The notes beneath the pieces were generated by a model. That model was not told the DNA's origin, did no database searches, and worked only from the letters and a program-made list of their open reading frames with translations. From assembly GCF_000786695.1 (NCBI RefSeq), contig NZ_CP009962.1:3720001-3784000 (forward strand): DNA of 64,000 nt, given 5' to 3'. Shown here in pieces: positions 47,211 through 57,663 of this stretch (its first letter is position 1; every line of letters starts with the position of its first letter). Both the position numbers and the translations under genes were made by a program. The DNA comes from Collimonas arenae. GTDB lineage: Bacteria; Pseudomonadota; Gammaproteobacteria; Burkholderiales; Burkholderiaceae_D.

Positions 47211-50200
47211 CTACCGCTGCATCGTTTCCCACACTTTTTGCAAACGCTTGGCCGAAACCGGCATCGGCGTTTTCAGCTCTTGTGCAAACAGCGACACGCG
47301 CAGCTCTTCCAGCAGCCAGCGGAATTCCGTCATCTTCGGATCCGAATTCTTGCTGCCGCGGTCTTTTTGCGCGCGTTGCCATGGTGACGCCACTTGTAGC
47401 CATTCCGTCAACAAACGGCCGTCACGCGTCGGATCGGCGCGTAACTTTTCGAGCCGGACATTCACCGCTTTCAGGTAGCGCGGAAAATGCGTCAGATTGC
47501 CGTAATCGTTATCCGCAATGAAGCGCTTGCCCACCAGCAGTTGCAATTGCACCTGGATATCGGCAACCGCCTGCGCATGGCCCTTGGCGCCCTGCAGTTT
47601 TTTCGGCAAGCCGTGGTATTCCCCCAGGATCAAGCCAGCCAGCCGGGCGATTTCATTCGTCAGCAAACCCAGCCGCGACTTGCCTTCGTCCTTGCGCTGG
47701 GCGAATTGCTCGGCGTTCTTTGGCAGCGGCGCTTGCAGGCAAGCACGTTCCAGGCCGGCAGAGATGATCTGGTCGCGCAACTCCTCCTGCGATCCCAGGG
47801 CCATGAACTGCATGCCCATCTGCTGCAAGCCGGGAATATTCTTTTCCAGAAATTTCAACTGCTCTTTCAACTGCAAGGCAAACAGGCGGCGCAAGCCAAG
47901 GCGGTGGATACGCGCCGCTTCATTGGGATCATCGAACACTTCGAGATCGCAATGGCTAGCTTTGTCGACCAGCGCCGGGAAGCCGATCAGGGTCTGCTTG
48001 CCCTGCTGGATTTCCAGCAGCTCCGGCAATTCGCCGAAGGTCCAGCTGGTCAGCATGCTGTACTGGCCTGCCGGCTTGGCTGCGGCAGCATCGGCTCCTT
48101 TGACTACAGGTTTGACGGCGTTGCCTTGCTGCGTGGTTTGTGATGCGGCTACCGGCAGCGCATCGCTGGTCACCACCGTGTTTTCAGCCAGCTTCTGGAA
48201 ACTCTCACGCGCCTGTCCGCCGAACTCGTCCTGCAACGCCGACAGATTGCGTCCCATATCCAGCTGGCGGCCATGTTCGTCGACGATCTTGAAGTTCATC
48301 GAATGATGCGCAGGCAAGGTTTCCAGCTTGAAGTCAGTGCTGCGGGTGGCGACGGTGGTTTCGGCGCGAATGTCAGCCATCAGCGCATCCAGCAGGTTGC
48401 CGTGGCCGAACACATGACGTGCCTGGATACGTTCGCAGAAACCGGCAGCGTAATCAGGCAATGGCACACAATTGCGGCGGATTTTCTGCGGCAGCGATTT
48501 CAGCAGCAAATGGACTTTTTCCTTCAACATGCCGGCCACGAGCCAGTCGCAGCGGTCGGCATAGACCTGATTCAGCGCATACAGCGGCACTGTCAAGGTA
48601 ACACCGTCGCGCGGTGTGCCTGGCTCGAAGTGGTACGACAAGGCCATCTCGATACCGGCGACGCGCATCACCTTCGGAAACAATTCTGTGGTGATGCCCG
48701 CCGCTTCGTGCCGCATCAGTTCGTCACGGTTCAGGAACAACAGTTTGGGCGTCTGAACGCTGACGTCCTTGAGCCATTTTTCAAACGTGATGCCGTTGCA
48801 GATATCGGCCGGGATCAGCTTGTCGTAGAACGCCGCGATCAGTTCGTCGTCTACCAGCACGTCGAGGCGGCGCGACTTGTGCTCCAGGTTCTCGATCTCG
48901 CGGATCAGTTTCTGGTTGTGGGCAAAGAACGGCGCGCGGGTATCGAACTCACCGCCGACCAGCGCATCACGGATGAAAATCTCGCGTGCTTCAGTCGGAT
49001 TGATCAGGCCGAAATTGATGCGGCGCTGGCTGTACACCACTAGTCCGTACAAGGTGGCGCGTTCGGATGCCGACACTTGAGCACTACGCTTTTCCCAGCG
49101 CGGCTCTCCATACGATTTTTTCAACAAATGCGCGCCAACCTTTTCCAGCCATTCCGGCTGGATCTGGGCGATACAGCGCGCATACAGGCGACTGGTATCG
49201 ACCAGCTCGGCCGCCATGACCCATTTGCCGGCCTTCTTCGACAAACTCGAACCCGGCCACAGATAGAACTTGATGGCGCGCGCGCCCAGGTAATGCGCAT
49301 CGTCGTCGGCCTTGAACCCGACATTGCCGAGCAAACCGGTCAGCAGAGCGCAATGCAATTGTTCATAGGTGGCCGGCGCTTCGTTCAGACGCCAGCCCTG
49401 CTCCCGCACAATGGTCAGCAGCTGCGAATGCACATCCCGCCATTCGCGCAGACGCAACTGCGAGAGAAAATTGGCGCGGCAGTTATCCATCAGCTGGCGA
49501 TTGGTTTTCTTGTGCTCGATGGCTTCTTCAAACCATTTCCAGATCTTCAGGTAGCTCAGGAATTCAGATTTTTCGTCGGCGAATTTCTTGTGCGCCTGGT
49601 CAGCTGCGCCTTGAGCTTCCATCGGGCGGTCGCGCGGATCCTGCACCGACAGCGCCGATGCAATGATCAGCATTTCGCTCAGGCAGACATTGTCCAGCGC
49701 CGCCAGGATCATGCGGCCAACGCGCGGATCCAGCGGCAGCTTGGCCAACTGGCGGCCGGTCTTGGTCAGCAGGTTGTTGTCATCCACCGCCCCCAGTTCT
49801 TGCAGCAGCTGGTAGCCGTCGGCGATAGCGCGGCCGGGAGGAGGTTCGATAAACGGGAAGGTTTCGACATCGGTCAGATGCAGCGATTTCATCCGCAGAA
49901 TGACCGAAGCCAGCGACGAGCGCAGAATCTCCGGCTCTGTGAATTTCGGCCGTTGCAGATAATCCTTCTCTTCATACAGACGGATACAGACGCCGGCGGC
50001 GACGCGACCGCAACGTCCGGCGCGCTGGTTGGCGGCAGACTGCGCGATCGGTTCGATCTGCAACTGTTCGACCTTGTTGCGGTAGCTGTAACGCTTCACC
50101 CGCGCCAGGCCGGCGTCCACCACATAGCGTATGCCTGGCACCGTCAGCGAGGTTTCGGCGACGTTGGTGGCCAGCACGATGCGGCGCGCATTGGAAACCT

Positions 50201-51233
50201 TGAACACGCGTTCCTGCTCTTGCGCCGACAAGCGCGCAAACAAAGGCAAGATTTCGACGTGGGCCGGATGATGCTTGCGCAGCGCTTCGGCGGCGTCGCG
50301 GATTTCACGTTCGCCCGGCAGGAACACCAGCACATCGCCGGAGCCGATACGCGCCAGCTCGTCGACCGCATCGACCACGGCATCCATCAGATCGCGCTGA
50401 TCACGGTCGCGCTGGGCAGCGCTTTGCGGCGCATTCGGCTTGGCTGCGGCTGTAGTTGCAACAGGATTGACGCCGCTGCGGTCGGCATTGTCGACCGGAC
50501 GATAGCGTACTTCAACCTCATACAGACGACCGGAAACCTCGATCACCGGCGCCGGCTTGTCGTCCGCGCCGAAATGGCGAGCGAAACGGTCGGCATCGAT
50601 GGTCGCCGAGGTAATGATGACTTTCAGGTCAGGCCGCTTGGGCAGCAGCTGTTTCAGGTAACCCAGCAGAAAGTCGATATTCAGGCTGCGCTCATGCGCT
50701 TCATCGATGATGATGGTGTCGTACTGCCGCAGCAGAGGATCGGTCTGGGTCTCGGCCAGCAGGATGCCGTCGGTCATCAGCTTGATCCAGGCGCCCTTGG
50801 TCAGGGTGTCGTTGAAACGCACCTTGTAGCCGACGTGCTCGCCCAGCGGCGAATTGAGTTCCTGCGCGATACGCTTGGCGGTCGACGAGGCGGCGATCCG
50901 GCGCGGCTGGGTATGGCCGATCATGCCGTTGAGGCCGCGCCCCAGTTCCAGGCAAATCTTAGGCAGCTGGGTGGTTTTACCCGAACCGGTTTCACCGCAG
51001 ACGATGATGACCTGGTTGGCGCTCAGCGCCGCCGAGATTTCACCGCGCTTGCCGGAAACCGGCAATTCTTCGGGAAATACGATGGGCGGCAAAGGGTTGC
51101 GCTCAGGCGCAGGCCGCACCGGGTCTGGACGCGTAGTTCCGCCATTGCGCGGCTGGGGTGGACGGCCAGCAGTGCGCTGGGGATCTGGGCGATCTGCTGA
51201 TCGCGGCGGTTTGTTGGATTCTGATACTGACAT
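47211..51233 (-). CDS. hrpA: ATP-dependent RNA helicase HrpA
   Basis: This large DEAH-box helicase of 1340 residues matches HrpA (E. coli 1300). Motif I is VCGETGSGKTTQLPKI, motif II DEAHERS, motif III SATIDADRFA, and motif VI QRAGRCGRVAAG. The C-terminal half is the long DUF3418-type region. A proline- and arginine-rich tail precedes the helicase core. I used the ATG at 51233 (MSVSESNK); an in-frame start 14 codons earlier is possible. HrpA resolves stalled ribosomes and processes some mRNAs. It stands upstream of dcd on the same strand but 92 bases apart. Confidence 0.95.
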   Translation of the reverse strand: MSVSESNKPPRSADRPDPQRTAGRPPQPRNGGTTRPDPVRPAPERNPLPPIVFPEELPVSGKRGEISAALSANQVIIVCGETGSGKTTQLPKICLELGRGLNGMIGHTQPRRIAASSTAKRIAQELNSPLGEHVGYKVRFNDTLTKGAWIKLMTDGILLAETQTDPLLRQYDTIIIDEAHERSLNIDFLLGYLKQLLPKRPDLKVIITSATIDADRFARHFGADDKPAPVIEVSGRLYEVEVRYRPVDNADRSGVNPVATTAAAKPNAPQSAAQRDRDQRDLMDAVVDAVDELARIGSGDVLVFLPGEREIRDAAEALRKHHPAHVEILPLFARLSAQEQERVFKVSNARRIVLATNVAETSLTVPGIRYVVDAGLARVKRYSYRNKVEQLQIEPIAQSAANQRAGRCGRVAAGVCIRLYEEKDYLQRPKFTEPEILRSSLASVILRMKSLHLTDVETFPFIEPPPGRAIADGYQLLQELGAVDDNNLLTKTGRQLAKLPLDPRVGRMILAALDNVCLSEMLIIASALSVQDPRDRPMEAQGAADQAHKKFADEKSEFLSYLKIWKWFEEAIEHKKTNRQLMDNCRANFLSQLRLREWRDVHSQLLTIVREQGWRLNEAPATYEQLHCALLTGLLGNVGFKADDDAHYLGARAIKFYLWPGSSLSKKAGKWVMAAELVDTSRLYARCIAQIQPEWLEKVGAHLLKKSYGEPRWEKRSAQVSASERATLYGLVVYSQRRINFGLINPTEAREIFIRDALVGGEFDTRAPFFAHNQKLIREIENLEHKSRRLDVLVDDELIAAFYDKLIPADICNGITFEKWLKDVSVQTPKLLFLNRDELMRHEAAGITTELFPKVMRVAGIEMALSYHFEPGTPRDGVTLTVPLYALNQVYADRCDWLVAGMLKEKVHLLLKSLPQKIRRNCVPLPDYAAGFCERIQARHVFGHGNLLDALMADIRAETTVATRSTDFKLETLPAHHSMNFKIVDEHGRQLDMGRNLSALQDEFGGQARESFQKLAENTVVTSDALPVAASQTTQQGNAVKPVVKGADAAAAKPAGQYSMLTSWTFGELPELLEIQQGKQTLIGFPALVDKASHCDLEVFDDPNEAARIHRLGLRRLFALQLKEQLKFLEKNIPGLQQMGMQFMALGSQEELRDQIISAGLERACLQAPLPKNAEQFAQRKDEGKSRLGLLTNEIARLAGLILGEYHGLPKKLQGAKGHAQAVADIQVQLQLLVGKRFIADNDYGNLTHFPRYLKAVNVRLEKLRADPTRDGRLLTEWLQVASPWQRAQKDRGSKNSDPKMTEFRWLLEELRVSLFAQELKTPMPVSAKRLQKVWETMQR

Positions 51234-51401
51234 GAGGATCGAATTATACAGAGCGATGTCGAAAAAGCGCGACAAAACAGCGACTTAGTCCCTAACTCTG
51301 CCAGTATTTACCGCCTCTTGTTGCCAAGGACAGCCAAACCATCATGGCTTTAGCCGGATTTGACCAGTTTTAACCAGGTAACACGCAACATCAACGCAAC
51401 A

Positions 51402-52823
51402 TCATGAATTGACCCTGGTTGGACGACGCTTGAAGAAATCCACCGCATGCTGGCGCGTCTGGATATTGTCCAGCGTGGCCGTCGGATCAAGGCCGAAGCG
51501 GCGCGCCGAGCCGCTCACCAGACTTTTCTGCAAATCGTTCAACGGCGCCGACAGCGTCGGTTGCACCCAAGTCGTTCCAGGCACAGGAATCACCGGCAAG
51601 TCGCTGCGGGGCATCGGCAGCGTCAATACCTGAGCCAGCGTCGGCGCTGCAGCAACACGCTTGCTTGGCAACATGTCCGCCGGAGCAATATCGAGCCATT
51701 CGCGCAATGTCGCCAGGATCGAAGTATGGTCGTAGGGTACGCCTGTATCCGAGCGGAACACCGTTCCGGCAGCGATATACGGGGACACCAGTACAGTCGG
51801 CACGCGCACGCCCAAACGGTTGAAGCAGAAACCTTCGTCGCCCGGTTGGCTAGCCGCATCCGGCGCCGCGACGTTGCCTGGCGGCAGCACGTGATCATAG
51901 CAACCGCCGTGCTCGTCGCTGGTAATCACCAGCAAGGTTTGGTTCCAGCCGGGCGAAGTGCTGACGGCGCTCCAGATTGCATGCAGGAACGTTTCCCCCG
52001 CCTGGACGTCATGCGGCGAGTGCTGGTCATTCGGCTCCAGCAGGAAGCTCGGCTCGATAAAACTGTAGGCCGGCAGCGTATCGCTGGCGCAAGCATCGAC
52101 AAACCCGGTAAAACCGCAAAAGTGCGAATTTAGCAGCGGATCCCACAGTTTGGGAAACATGGTGCGCGTAAGGGAGGGACATACCAGAGTATCGCTATAT
52201 ACCGACCAACTGACGCCAATCGACTGCAGGACGTTGTAGATGGTCGGCACATCCCATTTGAACGGATCTGGCGGGCTGCCATTGTTGACGCGCCCGTTCG
52301 ACGTACCGGCGTGGACAAAGGCGCGATTCGGCCATGTCTGGCTAGGCACCGAGGCAAACCATGCATCCGATACCGCATACTGGCGCGCCAGCGCCGCCAG
52401 CACCGGTACCTGGGCGCAGTCATGGCATTGCATGATCTGTGTGGCGTCGCTGGTGGCGGTGGTGGCATAGTTGATGACGAAACCTTGCATCGGATAGGGC
52501 GCCAGCGCGGCCGCACCTTGCGGGCCGTACAGCTGGTAAGTGACGTTGTCGAAGGTTTCTTCCGGATCGGGATCGGGGATGGTATTGCTGACGGCGCCGC
52601 GCGCCACCATGATCTTTTGCGGCGGATCGCCGCTGAAATAACCGGCATTCGCCGGATTCCACATGTCGGCGCGCAAGCCATCGAATTGCGCCGCGCCCGT
52701 GCCCGGTAAAACCGCGGCTGGCGCACTGCCATCCGCATAGAGCCAGCCAAGCATGTTATCCATCGAGCGATTTTCAAACATGACGACCACAATATGCTCG
52801 ATCTGCGGCAAGATCCGTCCCAT
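51402..52823 (-). CDS. Phosphoesterase-family protein (phospholipase C / acid phosphatase type)
   Basis: This 473-residue protein belongs to the phosphoesterase family (PF04185), which includes non-haemolytic phospholipase C and AcpA-like phosphatases. The opening IEHIVVVMFENRSMDNMLGW holds metal ligands and the nucleophile region. TSDEHGGCYDHVLPP is the second metal motif. From the ATG at 52823, backed by a strong AGGGAGG six bases upstream, there is no signal peptide. An open frame extends 35 codons further and would add a hydrophobic stretch, but without a comparable ribosome-binding site. It may therefore be cytoplasmic, or the start call may be wrong. The substrate is unknown. Confidence 0.82.
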   Translation of the reverse strand: MGRILPQIEHIVVVMFENRSMDNMLGWLYADGSAPAAVLPGTGAAQFDGLRADMWNPANAGYFSGDPPQKIMVARGAVSNTIPDPDPEETFDNVTYQLYGPQGAAALAPYPMQGFVINYATTATSDATQIMQCHDCAQVPVLAALARQYAVSDAWFASVPSQTWPNRAFVHAGTSNGRVNNGSPPDPFKWDVPTIYNVLQSIGVSWSVYSDTLVCPSLTRTMFPKLWDPLLNSHFCGFTGFVDACASDTLPAYSFIEPSFLLEPNDQHSPHDVQAGETFLHAIWSAVSTSPGWNQTLLVITSDEHGGCYDHVLPPGNVAAPDAASQPGDEGFCFNRLGVRVPTVLVSPYIAAGTVFRSDTGVPYDHTSILATLREWLDIAPADMLPSKRVAAAPTLAQVLTLPMPRSDLPVIPVPGTTWVQPTLSAPLNDLQKSLVSGSARRFGLDPTATLDNIQTRQHAVDFFKRRPTRVNS

Positions 52824-53084
52824 AGGCGCCTCCCTGCGAGAAGTGTAGGCACGAAAAGCAAGAAAGGCAAAAGGGACGATCATCGCCACAGATATATATA
52901 GAGAGCAACAAAAATTGATATTCTGCATCTATTTTGAAAGCCGATTGCGGGTTGTGGATGGCCGAAATCGCTCTCGCACACGACTCTTGCAACGCCGGCA
53001 GCATTGGGCGGAAATTTCGCCGGATCAGAGGCGAAACGACCGGAAAACACAGACAGCGCTTGCGCATTTAGCAACACCCTACCG

Positions 53085-53113
53085 CTGCCAAGCCAGCCCG
53101 GATACGTTATAAT
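53085..53113 (+). promoter_or_regulatory. Probable prfC promoter
   Basis: The -10 hexamer TATAAT is a perfect match, and the -35 CTGCCA matches TTGACA at four of six bases, with 17 bases between them. Confidence 0.6.
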
Positions 53114-53197
53114 CGCGGGTTATCGAAACTGCCGACATCCCTGTGCGACAAAGCGCGGCTGGCAGATTTTCCGTTTTTCGCGCATACGCGCGCGTTC

Positions 53198-53239
53198 ATG
53201 ACTCTATTACTCTCAAGGCAGGCGGCTGAAGCCGCCTGA
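53198..53239 (+). CDS. Possible leader peptide before prfC
   Basis: An ATG at 53198 opens 13 codons ([13 protein letters not shown]) ending in TGA, 10 bases before the prfC ATG. The last half lies inside a perfect hairpin, caggcggc-tgaa-gccgcctg (53219-53238). There is no clear ribosome-binding site, so translation is uncertain. A UGA-ended leader before a release-factor gene would suit feedback control. Confidence 0.3.
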   Translation: MTLLLSRQAAEAA

Positions 53240-53249
53240 ACCACGTATC

Positions 53250-54923
53250 ATGCAAGAACCCGTTTCCGAGCAGCCTAACATCGATGGCGCGGCCGATAGC
53301 GCCGACGTCATTGTTAATGTCTCTACCGAACAAATCGCAAGCGAAGTGGCGCGCCGCCGCACATTCGGCATCATTTCCCACCCGGATGCCGGTAAAACCA
53401 CGCTGACTGAAAAACTGCTGCTGTTCTCCGGCGCGATCCAGCTGGCGGGGACGGTCAAGGGCCGCAAGAGCGGCCGTCATGCAACGTCGGACTGGATGGA
53501 CATCGAAAAGCAGCGCGGCATCTCAGTCGCCAGCTCGGTGATGCAATTCGAATACCGTGATCACGTGGTCAATCTGCTCGACACCCCGGGTCACCAGGAC
53601 TTCTCGGAAGATACCTATCGCGTGCTGACGGCGGTCGACTCGGCGCTGATGGTGATCGACGCCGCCAAGGGCGTTGAAACACAGACCATCAAGCTGCTCA
53701 ACGTTTGCCGCATGCGCAACACGCCGATCATCACCCTGATGAATAAGATGGACCGCGAAACCCGCGATCCGCTGGAATTGCTGGACGAGCTGGAATCAGT
53801 GCTGAAGATCCAGTGCGCGCCGGTGACCTGGCCGATCGGCATGGGCAAGACTTTCCGTGGCGTGTACCACCTGCTACGCGACGAAATCCTGCTGTTCGCC
53901 GCCGGCAACGACAAGGCCGACCAGGCGTTTGAAGTGATCTCCGGTATCGATAATCCGCGCCTGGACGAAATGTTCCCGCGTGAAATCGAACAGTTGCGGA
54001 TGGAAGTCGAGCTGGTGCATGGCGCTTCGCACCCTTTCGACCAGGAAGCTTTCCTGGCCGGCGTGCAAACCCCGGTATTCTTCGGTTCCGCCATCAACAA
54101 TTTCGGCATCCGCGAAATCCTCAACGCGCTGATCGACTGGGCGCAACCGCCCGGCGCACGCGATGCGACCGTGCGCACGGTGCAGCCGACCGAAGCCGCT
54201 TTCTCCGGCTTCGTATTCAAGATCCAGGCCAATATGGACCCGGCCCACCGGGACCGCATTGCCTTCCTGCGCGTCTGTTCAGGCCACTTCCAGCGTGGCA
54301 TGAAGATCAAGCATTTGCGTCTCAACCGCGAAATCAAGGTCTCCAGCGTCGTGACCTTCATGGCGTCCAGCCGCGAGCAGGTCGAAGAAGCCTACGCCGG
54401 CGACATCATCGGCTTGCCGAACCACGGCAACATGCAGATCGGCGACAGCTTCTCCGAAGGCGAACTGCTGCAGTTCACCGGCATCCCCTACTTCGCGCCG
54501 GACTTTTTCCGTTCGGTGCGGATCCGCAATCCGCTCAAGATCAAGCAATTGCACAAGGGCTTGCAGCAGCTCGGCGAAGAAGGCGCGATCCAGGTCTTCA
54601 AGCCGATCACCAGCAGCGACCTGGTGCTGGGCGGCGTCGGCGTGCTGCAGTTTGAAGTGGTGGCCAGCCGTCTGCTCAACGAGTATGGCGTGGATGCGGT
54701 ATTCGAAGGCACCAGTATCAGCAGCGCGCGCTGGATTACCTGCGACGACAAGAAGATCCTGGCCGATTTCGAGAAATCCTCCGCCGGCAACAACGTCGCC
54801 TTCGACGCTGCCGGCAACATGGCCTATTTGGCGACTTCGGGCGTCAACCTGCGCCTGACGCAAGAGCGCTGGCCGCAAGTGGTGTTCCATGAAACGCGGG
54901 AGCATGCGGTCAAGCTGAACTAA
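53250..54923 (+). CDS. prfC: Peptide chain release factor 3
   Basis: RF3 is the GTPase that removes RF1 or RF2 from the ribosome after peptide release. This protein has 557 residues, with an N-terminal extension of about 28 residues compared with E. coli (529). GTPase motifs are G1 HPDAGKTT, G3 DTPGHQDF and G4 NKMD. EF-Tu-like and C-terminal domains follow. The ATG at 53250 has no visible Shine-Dalgarno because a hairpin occupies the position. The gene is monocistronic with a perfect terminator after it. Confidence 0.96.
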   Translation: MQEPVSEQPNIDGAADSADVIVNVSTEQIASEVARRRTFGIISHPDAGKTTLTEKLLLFSGAIQLAGTVKGRKSGRHATSDWMDIEKQRGISVASSVMQFEYRDHVVNLLDTPGHQDFSEDTYRVLTAVDSALMVIDAAKGVETQTIKLLNVCRMRNTPIITLMNKMDRETRDPLELLDELESVLKIQCAPVTWPIGMGKTFRGVYHLLRDEILLFAAGNDKADQAFEVISGIDNPRLDEMFPREIEQLRMEVELVHGASHPFDQEAFLAGVQTPVFFGSAINNFGIREILNALIDWAQPPGARDATVRTVQPTEAAFSGFVFKIQANMDPAHRDRIAFLRVCSGHFQRGMKIKHLRLNREIKVSSVVTFMASSREQVEEAYAGDIIGLPNHGNMQIGDSFSEGELLQFTGIPYFAPDFFRSVRIRNPLKIKQLHKGLQQLGEEGAIQVFKPITSSDLVLGGVGVLQFEVVASRLLNEYGVDAVFEGTSISSARWITCDDKKILADFEKSSAGNNVAFDAAGNMAYLATSGVNLRLTQERWPQVVFHETREHAVKLN

Positions 54924-54949
54924 TCAGCAAAAACAAGATAGTTCAACGT

Positions 54950-54984
54950 AAAAAAGGAGATGCAATTGCATCTCCTTTTTTCAT
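54950..54984. terminator. Bidirectional terminator between prfC and dctA
   Basis: A perfect 32-base palindrome (54950-54981) has half-site aaaaaaggagatgcaa. A runs on one side and T runs on the other make it active for both convergent genes. Confidence 0.93.
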
Positions 54985-55000
54985 TTCAAGGCAAACCAGA

Positions 55001-56329
55001 TCAGTGATGATCGCGCTGATCAGCCTGCGCAACGGCTGCATCATGCGCGGCCAACTCCTGCTCTGCGTCAATCGCCTTACCATCCAGCTGACTGTGCAAT
55101 TGCTGCTCATCAAGCTCGCCAGTCCATTTCGCCACGACCAGGGTCGCTACGCCGTTACCAATGGTATTGGTCAGTGCGCGCGCTTCAGACATGAAACGGT
55201 CAATGCCCAGGATCAGCGCCAGGCCGGCCACAGGCACGTGACCGACTGCCGACAAGGTCGCCGCCAGCACGATGAAACCACTGCCGGTAACGCCAGCTGC
55301 GCCCTTGGAGGTCAGCAACAGCACAGCCAGCAAGGTCAGTTGCTGCATCAGCGACATCGGGGTATCGGTGGCCTGGGCGATGAATACCGCTGCCATGGTC
55401 AGGTAGATCGAGGTGCCATCCAGATTGAAGGAATAACCGGTTGGAATCACCAGGCCGACAACCGACTTCTTGGCGCCGAGGTTTTCCAGCTTGCCCATCA
55501 GGCGCGGCAATACCGATTCCGACGACGAAGTGCCGAGTACGATCAGCAATTCTTCCTTGATGTACTTGACGAACTTCCAGACGCTGAAACCGTGCAGCTT
55601 GGCGACCACGCCCAGCACACCGAAGATGAACAGCAGGCAGGTCAGGTAGAACGCGCCCATCAACTGTCCCAGCGACAGCAGGGAACCGACGCCGTACTTA
55701 CCGATGGTGAAAGCCATCGCACCGAAGGCGCCGATAGGAGCGACCTTCATGATCAGGCCGACCATACCGAACAGCACGTGCGAGAATTTTTCGACAAAAT
55801 CAAACACCAGCGTGCCACGGCCGCCGAATTTGTGCAGCGAGAAACCGAACAGTATCGCGATCAGCAATACCTGCAGGATCTCATTTTTGGCGAAAGCGTC
55901 AACCATGCTGCTTGGAATGATGTGGAAGAAGAAATCGACAGTCGACTCCATCTTTCCCGGGCCTGTGTAGGCGGCAATACTCTTGGTATCCAGCGTCGAC
56001 AGATCGATATGCATGCCGGTGCCCGGATGCCAGACATTGACCACGACGAGACCGAGAATTAGCGCCGCAGTGCTCATGATTTCAAAGTACAGCAGGGCCA
56101 GGCCGCCGGTCTTGCCTACTTTCTTCATGTCTTCCATGCCGGCGATCCCGATCACCACGGTACAGAAAATCACCGGTGCAATGATCATCTTGATCAGCTT
56201 GATGAAACCGTCGCCGAGCGGCTTCATCGCAGCCCCGGTTTCCGGATAAAGATGTCCAAGCACGACGCCGATCACGATGGCGGTCAATACCTGTACATAG
56301 AGTGATTTGTAGAGTGCCGGTTTTGCCAT
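55001..56329 (-). CDS. dctA: C4-dicarboxylate transporter DctA
   Basis: This 442-residue secondary transporter of the DAACS family imports succinate, fumarate and malate with protons or sodium. [20 protein letters not shown] is the first helix. [21 protein letters not shown], the serine-rich [16 protein letters not shown] hairpin and [19 protein letters not shown] mark the conserved transport core. The length agrees with E. coli (428). The C-terminal tail is hydrophilic, with many His and Asp. The region before it is long and holds the palindrome ttgcac-ttt-gtgcaa. No dctBD pair is in the window. Confidence 0.95.
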   Translation of the reverse strand: MAKPALYKSLYVQVLTAIVIGVVLGHLYPETGAAMKPLGDGFIKLIKMIIAPVIFCTVVIGIAGMEDMKKVGKTGGLALLYFEIMSTAALILGLVVVNVWHPGTGMHIDLSTLDTKSIAAYTGPGKMESTVDFFFHIIPSSMVDAFAKNEILQVLLIAILFGFSLHKFGGRGTLVFDFVEKFSHVLFGMVGLIMKVAPIGAFGAMAFTIGKYGVGSLLSLGQLMGAFYLTCLLFIFGVLGVVAKLHGFSVWKFVKYIKEELLIVLGTSSSESVLPRLMGKLENLGAKKSVVGLVIPTGYSFNLDGTSIYLTMAAVFIAQATDTPMSLMQQLTLLAVLLLTSKGAAGVTGSGFIVLAATLSAVGHVPVAGLALILGIDRFMSEARALTNTIGNGVATLVVAKWTGELDEQQLHSQLDGKAIDAEQELAAHDAAVAQADQRDHH

Positions 56330-56873
56330 TTGTCCTCTCCGATTAGATTACGTTTTTTTTAGAATATCGCCGTCGCCCAAATGACGCGACCGGCGCTGAT
56401 CATGTTGCCCTGCTGTTAAATCTTTCCAAACCATCGAACCGCTTGCGCATCCTCCCCGACACCAGAAACGGAAAGACGGAAAAAAGAGCGCAACTTTAGC
56501 TGATAACGCTACCACCACTCAAGTTATTTACGCACATCAGCAAGAAATTGCACTTTGTGCAATCATCTTGCGGTATGTCTCTTGCATTGCCGACCTTAAA
56601 TATAATTGCATTCTGTTCTGTATTGCTCTTCAAGTAAATTCCTGCATGAGATATTTATTGCGCAAGACTTGAGATAGCCTTGTCATATTGTTTGTGTATT
56701 CTGACTAATGGGGAGATGCATCTTTAATTGCAATTTTAGCAATCCAACACTTTGCGTCCGGGTTAAAACACCGGCTTGACGCAAGACATAGAAAGTAATG
56801 GCAACCTTTCGCTTGTTTAAGCTGTCACAGACAAGCCGTACACCAGCAGGTCTTTTCATAACGAGGAAGATGT
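56330..56873. promoter_or_regulatory. Divergent region between dctA and adc
   Basis: These 544 AT-rich bases hold no gene. The perfect inverted repeat ttgcac-ttt-gtgcaa at 56548-56562 could be an operator. I found no sigma-54 box with correct spacing on either strand. The part near adc has ttgacgcaagac but no matching -10. Confidence 0.5.
56548..56562. promoter_or_regulatory. Candidate operator palindrome
   Basis: TTGCAC-TTT-GTGCAA is perfectly symmetric and lies about 220 bases before dctA and 310 before adc. The regulator is not known; NtrC or DctD sites have the same TGCA core but different spacing. Confidence 0.4.
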
Positions 56874-57614
56874 ATGACTGAAAACGATGTCCGCAAAAAT
56901 GCTTTTGCGATGCCAATCCACAATCCTGCCTTTCCACCCGGCCCTTATCGCTTCGTCAACCGCGAATTCCTGATCATTACCTATCGTACTGATCCGGAAG
57001 CGCTCAAGAAAATCATTCCGGCTCCGCTGCAATTCACTGATCCGATTGTCAAATTCGAGTTCATCAAGATGCCTGATTCCACCGGTTTCGGCCATTATTG
57101 CGAATCGGGGCAAGTCATTCCGGTGACGCTGGACGGCGTCGCCGGCGGTTATGTTCACAGCATGTTCCTGAACGATCATCCACCGATCGCCGGTGGCCGC
57201 GAACTGTGGGGCTTCCCCAAGAAACTGGGTAATCCCGAGTTAAAGGTGCATACCGACACGCTGATGGGCACGCTGGACTATAGCGATTTCCGCGTCGCCA
57301 CAGGCACCATGGGCTTCAAGCACAAAATACTCGACAATGATGTGATCAAGAAGTCGCTGGAAACCCCTGCCTTCCTGCTCAAGATCATTCCGCATGTCGA
57401 CGGCAGCCCGCGCATCTGCGAACTGGTACAGTACAGTCTGACCGACATCACCGTAAAAGGCGCCTGGAGTGGCCCCGGCGCGCTCGACCTGCATGCCCAC
57501 GCGCTGGCGCCTGTCGCTGATTTGCCAGTGCTGGAAGTCATCTCCGCAGTGCACATCTTGACCGACCTGACCCTGCCCTTGGGCACCGTCGCTTACGACT
57601 ACCTTGCCAAATAA
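56874..57614 (+). CDS. adc: Acetoacetate decarboxylase
   Basis: Adc splits acetoacetate to acetone and CO2. The 246-residue length is typical. The Schiff-base lysine lies in [15 protein letters not shown] near residue 115, and [20 protein letters not shown] is another family block. AGGAAG precedes the ATG at 56874. The next gene, 49 bases later, encodes 3-hydroxybutyrate dehydrogenase, so this operon handles ketone bodies or products of polyhydroxybutyrate breakdown. Confidence 0.93.
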   Translation: MTENDVRKNAFAMPIHNPAFPPGPYRFVNREFLIITYRTDPEALKKIIPAPLQFTDPIVKFEFIKMPDSTGFGHYCESGQVIPVTLDGVAGGYVHSMFLNDHPPIAGGRELWGFPKKLGNPELKVHTDTLMGTLDYSDFRVATGTMGFKHKILDNDVIKKSLETPAFLLKIIPHVDGSPRICELVQYSLTDITVKGAWSGPGALDLHAHALAPVADLPVLEVISAVHILTDLTLPLGTVAYDYLAK

Positions 57615-57663
57615 ATTTTCAGACAAGTCTCCGAACAACCAAGCCAACAATGAAGGAAATGCC

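Larger units (their letters stand above)
52824..53249. promoter_or_regulatory. Divergent region between the phosphoesterase gene and prfC
   Basis: A promoter for prfC can be proposed: ctgcca (53085-53090), 17 bases, then the perfect tataat (53108-53113). This gives a leader of about 130 bases. Within the leader lie a 13-codon frame and a strong hairpin. The part nearer the phosphoesterase gene shows nothing definite. Confidence 0.55.

Noticed and set aside
49077..51200. 707-codon open frame on the + strand
   Set aside because: It lies entirely antisense to hrpA, which has all DEAH-helicase motifs. The translation is rich in Arg, Gln and His with no family resemblance, typical of a shadow frame in GC-rich DNA.
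56330..56600. Sigma-54 promoter for dctA
   Set aside because: No GG-N10-GC pair in a TGGCAC-N5-TTGC context was found on the reverse strand; similar words have wrong spacing.
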